From Mytilus trossulus (lineage: Eukaryota; Mollusca; Bivalvia; Mytilida; Mytilidae), in the NCBI RefSeq assembly GCF_036588685.1, contig NC_086373.1:51715164-51779163 (forward strand): a stretch of DNA of 64,000 nucleotides. The letters are read 5' to 3'. Within the stretch, counting starts at the first letter, position 1. The number at the start of each line of letters is the position of its first letter. Below are positions 59,901 to 64,000 of this stretch, in pieces. The notes beneath the pieces are model-generated. The model saw only the letters and a program-made list of their open reading frames with translations. It made no database searches and was not told where the DNA came from. A program made the translations under genes and the position numbers.

Positions 59901-62900
59901 AATATATCACGCATATTCACGAAAGGGTGCAAAGTGGATCGACCTGAAGCAAATGATTAACATATTAATAAGATAGAGAGTTTGCTAGAGGTGAAACGTA
60001 AAAATAAACTCTATGAAACAAAACATACGACATAAAATTTATTACGTTTTATATAAGAATTAATTGAACAAACTTATTGTAAAATGATGCATATGTTTTT
60101 TTTTTGACATATAGTTTTCATTAATTAAAGATTAAAATAATTTAAGAAATATTGTGTGGAATAAAACAGGCCGCATATGGTAACGGTTTTGCTCATTATT
60201 GAAGGTTGTACGGTTACCTTTAGATGCTACATACAATGTACCAACGTTCTTTTACAGCTGAGTTGTCTCATAGGCAATCATTCCGCAACTCCTAATACTA
60301 AATAATTCAGGAAATCTTATGTGGAATCAAATCGGCCGCAGGGGAAAAAACAGTAAACGAGGCCTGGCAAGACGATACAAACCGCCGGCATTTTTAATAT
60401 TGGCAAGTATGTGTTCTTCTGGTAACAGAAGTAACAAAAGTTCCTCTAAGCAAAATTAGAGTGAACGAGGAGCACGACCCCACACTGACGCTAGGCCATA
60501 ACTTGAATAACGCTTCCTCGGTACTCGGAGGATAAAATTCAAAACTGGTAACAGTGATGAACCGGCCGCTCTGGTAAACAAGAGAAAGCCGTTTATAAAA
60601 AACACAACTTCTCTGTGGTACCACAGTATAATATTTTAGCATATGGTCTAACGTAGAATTATAGGGTCATGACCCCCTGTCATCTTGCCAGATCCCGCCA
60701 CTGCACCAGTACTGCGACAACTGTTTTATTAAAGATAATACTAACAAACAATGAAAAATATAAAAATGCATTAAACAGAAATTAGATTTTTGAAACGCAT
60801 ATATCTATATGCTTTTACAGTTGATTTCTAGAAATTAAAGTTTTCTCCTTTCTTTGTTAGTAAACGTCCACCATCAAGATATCAGCATTTTATAAGATGT
60901 GTAAAAACTAGCACTGTCTGTTTCAAATCAGCATCAAGTATTTATATAAAAATGTTTCATCCTCAATTTAAAAGCATTCGGAAAAACGTTTAACCGCAAT
61001 AACAGTTCACGATATAACTGGACACAACCACTGCAATATTGTGTTATTATAAAGAGTCGAAAAGTTCATTCTCTACGACAATTCACTAATCTCACTAAGC
61101 ATATACCTGAAAAACATAAAAAAAAACAACAGCAGAAAAAATAATCCAAAATAGGAGAATGTCGGGGTAGGTGGGTGGGATTGAACAAGCTTCCCGTTCA
61201 AACGTTAGAAAATTGAGAAGTGACGTCACAATACGGTAACGTCACGTGACAGACACGGTCAAAGTTCAGAACGCAAAGACAAAAGGGGGGACTCGAAAAT
61301 AAATGCGGAATTTTAACTTTTATTAAACCTGTATTATCAGTAAACCGATAAACATTATTATAAAACTTGTGTACATATACTTTTTTCTGAAGAAAATTCT
61401 TTAATTTGTCCACATTTAGAAGAAGTTCACTTTTTTTTTAATTGCTTACTTCCAGGAAGCAATTCGCCCAAAATATGTTCGGTATGCAAGTGACCTCAGC
61501 GTGACCCTTCTCGTAAAAATCTGGTGATCGCAATACGCATGAATCTGTCATTTAAATAAACTATAATTCTCAGATTGTACATGTTATAAAGGTACTCAAT
61601 ATCCATGCTTTTTTGTTGATTGTTTACTATAAGTCGATGAAAATCGGTAAACATCGGCTTTAAAACATGACTATTAAGTACTAGTAGCAGCCATATTTTC
61701 ACTCATTTACAGACAGAGAGAAAAAAAATTAACGATTTTACGAAATGTTTGCGTAAAAAATGATAAAGTTTTGCACAGAAGACTTAAGTTTATGATATAT
61801 ACATGCATTGGTTCAAGAATTGGATTAACAATATTTTTCACGAGTCAATTGTTTCATATGACTTCATAGTCAGTTTAGCAGGATAAATCTCTTTAGTGTA
61901 CACACATATGTCATCATTATTGAGAGTCAATATATTCTCCAAATATCTATATTATACTGACTGGCCTTAAAAACGCAACACTCATTTTGTAGATTTTTTT
62001 TCACCAAATAATGTTTGATCCTCATACAACTACTATTCATGCTCATCATATGTCTTTCCCTTTCGAAAAATAAACATCTGACTTACCTGTGGTTATTGAA
62101 CATACCAGATTTTTTTAGATCGCACGAAATTTAAGAAAGAGAAATTTCGAGCCAATAAAAGATTTTTTCCGGTTTTTTTTTCTTTGTGAAACAGTTCGTT
62201 CAATCCTTGGACACACTTTAATCATTTAAAAAATGTTGCATCTCCATATTGCCAAAACTCAGGAATGAAAAGCTGAATCAACTCATTAGAATTTTGCAAA
62301 CAGGAAAACGTGAACGTGCTGCAACACAAAAAATTGACGTCAGAAACTCGTTTTACTGTCCTTCCGACAATGATACCGGTAGTCTAGATTTGTTGAAAAC
62401 CATCAAAGACTAGATCAACATGTAGTGACAAAGCAACGTCAATAGAATTTGATCAGACAACGTCATTTGTGAGACAGATCTACGGCCGCAACGTCAACTG
62501 CTAACCAAATTGATGAATGAAATTTTGCACAGATTTATGCCAGAAATGTTTCCCATTAACTGAACTGGCAAAGAATCGACTGCAGAAAAACATTTAGAGC
62601 CTTAAAGTTTAAACCGCCTAATTGACAAAACACATTGTAATGGGTGGAACAACGGCAAAATCAGAAGGTGCAAAACAGAAACCAAAACGTGCCGTAAGAA
62701 ATGGTTGACCTTTCTGACAATCATTTTGGCGTTTGTTACAGGCAGTCATTGCTTTTGACGGTGACACGTTCATTGGTAAGGGGAAAACCAGGGTTTCAGT
62801 GTATACCACAATATTTGAACATCGAAAATGACGTAATCAATTCAGCTTTCGAACTGCATTTTTTTTTTCAAACATTTAAGAAGAATAATCTAGTGTTGCG

Positions 62901-64000
62901 TTTCTAAAGCCGGTCAGTATATTAAATTTTTGTATCAGATTTTGTTTCGATTGGTCTTTGCAAAATTTAGTAATAAATTGTAACGCATAACAATACAGAA
63001 ACTGGTCCACAATAAGTTGTGCACAGTTAGTCCTCATCTGAATTCCATTAACATGACATAACATATAAAAGAAGGTCCAACTGTTATAGATCTTTTGTTT
63101 GTTGTTACTAAAAATCTATCTTTTGTAAATGCCCATTTAATCAGGTGTGCGAGTTTTTCTTTCTTTAAGAATAAGAGGCAAAGTGGTATATAGGGTAGAA
63201 AATCAAAAATTTGAACAGATTCGAAATTATCAATATATGTAAGCATGTAGTTTATCAAGTACTTCCAACGAAGTTTTGACACTTGAAAAGTAATTAATTC
63301 AACTATTTTAAAAGGCCTTTTAAACAAAAATTATACCCAGGTTTTTGGTTGTACCAATTGTACTAGTAAGTAGAATAGATAGTTTAGTAGTGGAACAATG
63401 ACTTGAAGACGAACTTAATCTATATTTGTAAGGAGTTTGTGCAGCTTCGGAAGCCTTGATGAAGTTATCTATACTAGTACATATTTTCCCTAATATATCT
63501 TCTTATTTTGTTTCCTAGCCATGGGTGCTTAGCTTGAATTACTCTCATGCTCGTTATTTAAGTTGTCTGTACTCATTTTGTCATTGAATCAGTCAGAAAG
63601 ACTCATCCATACTTTCAAAAGGAGCTCTACAAACGAGGATCTGGACCAAAGTTTTGACCTTAAATTCCGTCAACCTTTATGATCAGGGATGCAATATCAG
63701 CCCTCGTATCCGCCTGTCACTCTATAATTCTTTAAGAGAATACGAGCCTTGTAATATTGAAAATTAAAAATGTTTGCAATCTTAATTTTACAGTTTCAAG
63801 GCTTCTAATTATTTCAAAGAAGAACCTAATGTATGGTTTCCAACATTTATCGATGTCAATGGTTTGGAAAATGATAATGGTGACTTCAACAAGGCGTTGT
63901 TGAGAGCATTATTTGACGGCAAAATTAGAGAGGGAGAAGATCTTAATCGGCTTTATGACTTGTTTAAGGGCAATACAGATAATAATCGTCATAGTTGTTT
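53950..64000 (+). CDS. IFI44-like P-loop GTPase, two exons visible, incomplete at the 3' side
   Basis: Exon 53,950-54,251 opens after CTTTTGCAG and encodes 100 residues plus two bases. VLGVAGCGKSSFVNTA near residues 49-64 is the P-loop (GxxxxGKS), followed by a doubled NSSDES. The donor is AAG|GTAGGA. Exon 63,794-64,000 (acceptor TTTTACAG) completes the split codon and reads on with VWFPTFIDVNGLEND, where DVNG is the DxxG motif, then LFDGKIREGEDL. The phases fit. This order is typical of interferon-induced protein 44-like GTPases, which are expanded in bivalves and respond to immune stimulation. The ATG at 53,950 may be internal if an upstream exon joins in phase 0. The 9.5 kb intron is filled with mobile elements. 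G4 and C-terminal parts lie beyond the window. Confidence 0.75.
54275..54440 (+). repeat. Dispersed repeat, family B fragment
   Basis: Contains gataaatatggtatgcgtgg, caatgagacaactctatatt and ttcatacggagcctttgttc, 24 bases after the GTPase donor site. Confidence 0.55.
54808..55496 (+). repeat. Foldback left arm, duplicated unit, copy 1
   Basis: Begins tatgaaacgccggtactgtc and runs to the short array of ttatgtgcaaacatcg units. It repeats at 55,748 with few differences but with a longer array end. Confidence 0.8.
55497..55747 (-). repeat. Dispersed repeat, family A (reverse), copy between duplicated units
   Basis: Contains ccgccgcatatttgcgcctg, aggagcctctggcctttgtt, cagctgaaggacgcctccgg and ttgaagacctgttggtgaac, then breaks off into the second duplicate. 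Confidence 0.75.
55748..56282 (+). repeat. Foldback left arm, duplicated unit, copy 2
   Basis: Offset by 940 bases from copy 1 and very similar (tatgaaacgccggaactgtc start). It ends at gatactctctgt, where copy 1 continues into its array, and joins another family A repeat. Confidence 0.8.
56283..56598 (-). repeat. Dispersed repeat, family A (reverse)
   Basis: Same as 55,497 but complete at its right end (ggtcgggttgttgtctcttt, gacacattccccatttccat). The matching junction shows the duplication included the repeat. Confidence 0.75.
56600..56860. repeat. 22-bp tandem array, forward
   Basis: About eleven units of the type TTACGTTATGTGCAAACACC. The in-frame open reading (RYVQTPITLC-like) is an artefact of the array, also seen mirrored at 58,325-58,768. 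Confidence 0.8.
57323..57382 (+). other. Possible short first coding exon within the foldback loop
   Basis: ATG opens 20 codons (MACISTETKSSALLLEAKEK) ending exactly at AAG|GTACAT in phase 0. It cannot join the exon at 63,794, which needs a two-base remainder, so it is not an alternative start of the visible GTPase exon. It may belong to a captured or unseen gene, or be chance. Confidence 0.2.
57437..57620 (+). repeat. Dispersed repeat, family C
   Basis: Contains gacgtggtatgattgccaat, acaagagaccaaaatgacac, gtcaccgtacggccttcaac and caaagcccataccgtatagt. It lies in the loop of the foldback element. Family B sequence (57,870-58,040) follows. Confidence 0.65.
57870..58040 (+). repeat. Dispersed repeat, family B fragment
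   Basis: Contains aaagtaaaccattataggtg, ggccttcaacgcggagcctt and gctataaagggccccaaaat, missing the family's left end. Confidence 0.65.
58265..58665. repeat. 22-bp tandem array, reverse
   Basis: About eighteen units of the type TAGGTGTTTGCACATAACGT, the complement of the array at 56,600. Units vary (atagggtgaacgatgtttgc). Confidence 0.8.
59190..61950. other. Intron DNA, no gene seen
   Basis: No supported exon. A reverse family C fragment lies at about 60,165-60,300 (taacggttttgctcattatt, ctgagttgtctcataggcaa). The rest is unrecognised AT-rich DNA. Frames at 60,394, 61,198 and 61,496 lack motifs. Confidence 0.4.
61957..62917. mobile_element. Tc1/mariner-like element, decayed
   Basis: Inverted ends CTGACTGGCCTTAAAAACGC (61,957) and GCGTTTCTAAAGCCGGTCAG (to 62,917) extend into AACACT on both sides. 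TA dinucleotides flank both ends (61,955-61,956 and 62,918-62,919), the target choice of Tc1/mariner. The 961-bp length is near that of a single-gene element, but the interior has stops in every frame and I cannot read a transposase with confidence. Confidence 0.75.
62920..63793. other. Intron DNA ending at the second GTPase exon
   Basis: No gene seen. The pyrimidine-rich end taattttacag supplies the acceptor for the exon at 63,794. Confidence 0.4.

Overview
The window is genomic DNA of a marine mussel (Mytilus), species not resolved. It is AT-rich, intron-bearing, gene-poor and dense in dispersed repeats. The diagnostic genes are three-exon, cysteine-rich 72-residue metallothioneins with 23 Cys, matching the Mytilus MT-20 isoform. 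The remaining gene remnants (profilin, BIR/IAP, IFI44-like GTPase) belong to families that are present or expanded in bivalves.

Layout. Positions 1-19,300 hold a decayed tandem array of metallothionein units: the last exon of one gene (1-45), a complete gene (8402-9868), a promoter copy without a gene (12,840-13,340) and a second complete gene (16,813-18,056). Intact promoters carry several metal-response-element cores and a TATA box. A 3.6 kb inverted-repeat transposon (2974-6558) with two apparently identical 667-bp internal repeats sits in the first spacer. Positions 20,000-28,600 hold a 1.3 kb foldback element made of 21-bp repeats, two short candidate first exons and a profilin reading frame (27,248-27,640). 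Positions 28,600-36,000 are mobile-element territory, including a hAT-like element and a 94-bp MITE. Positions 36,093-38,160 carry a broken two-BIR IAP-like gene. Positions 39,400-51,700 are hairpin and foldback elements, a tRNA-derived SINE, a dead Polinton-like DNA polymerase fragment with two neighbouring small ORFs, degenerate tandem repeats and two further palindromic arrays. Positions 52,126-53,790 are a dead non-LTR retrotransposon on the minus strand. From 53,950 to the window end there is an IFI44-like P-loop GTPase gene whose 9.5 kb intron contains a 4.4 kb foldback element and a Tc1/mariner-like relic.

How it fits together. The metallothionein units share promoter and 3' flanking blocks, so they arose by segmental duplication with later loss. 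No operon or prokaryotic feature is present. I cannot name a demonstrably new multi-gene system. The best candidates for novelty are the gene-less metallothionein promoter, possible paralogous first exons upstream of profilin, and the repeated occurrence of foldback elements built from short palindrome-containing tandem arrays. Exon boundaries are judged by eye from GT/AG and reading frame. Family assignments rest on recognised motifs, not database searches.
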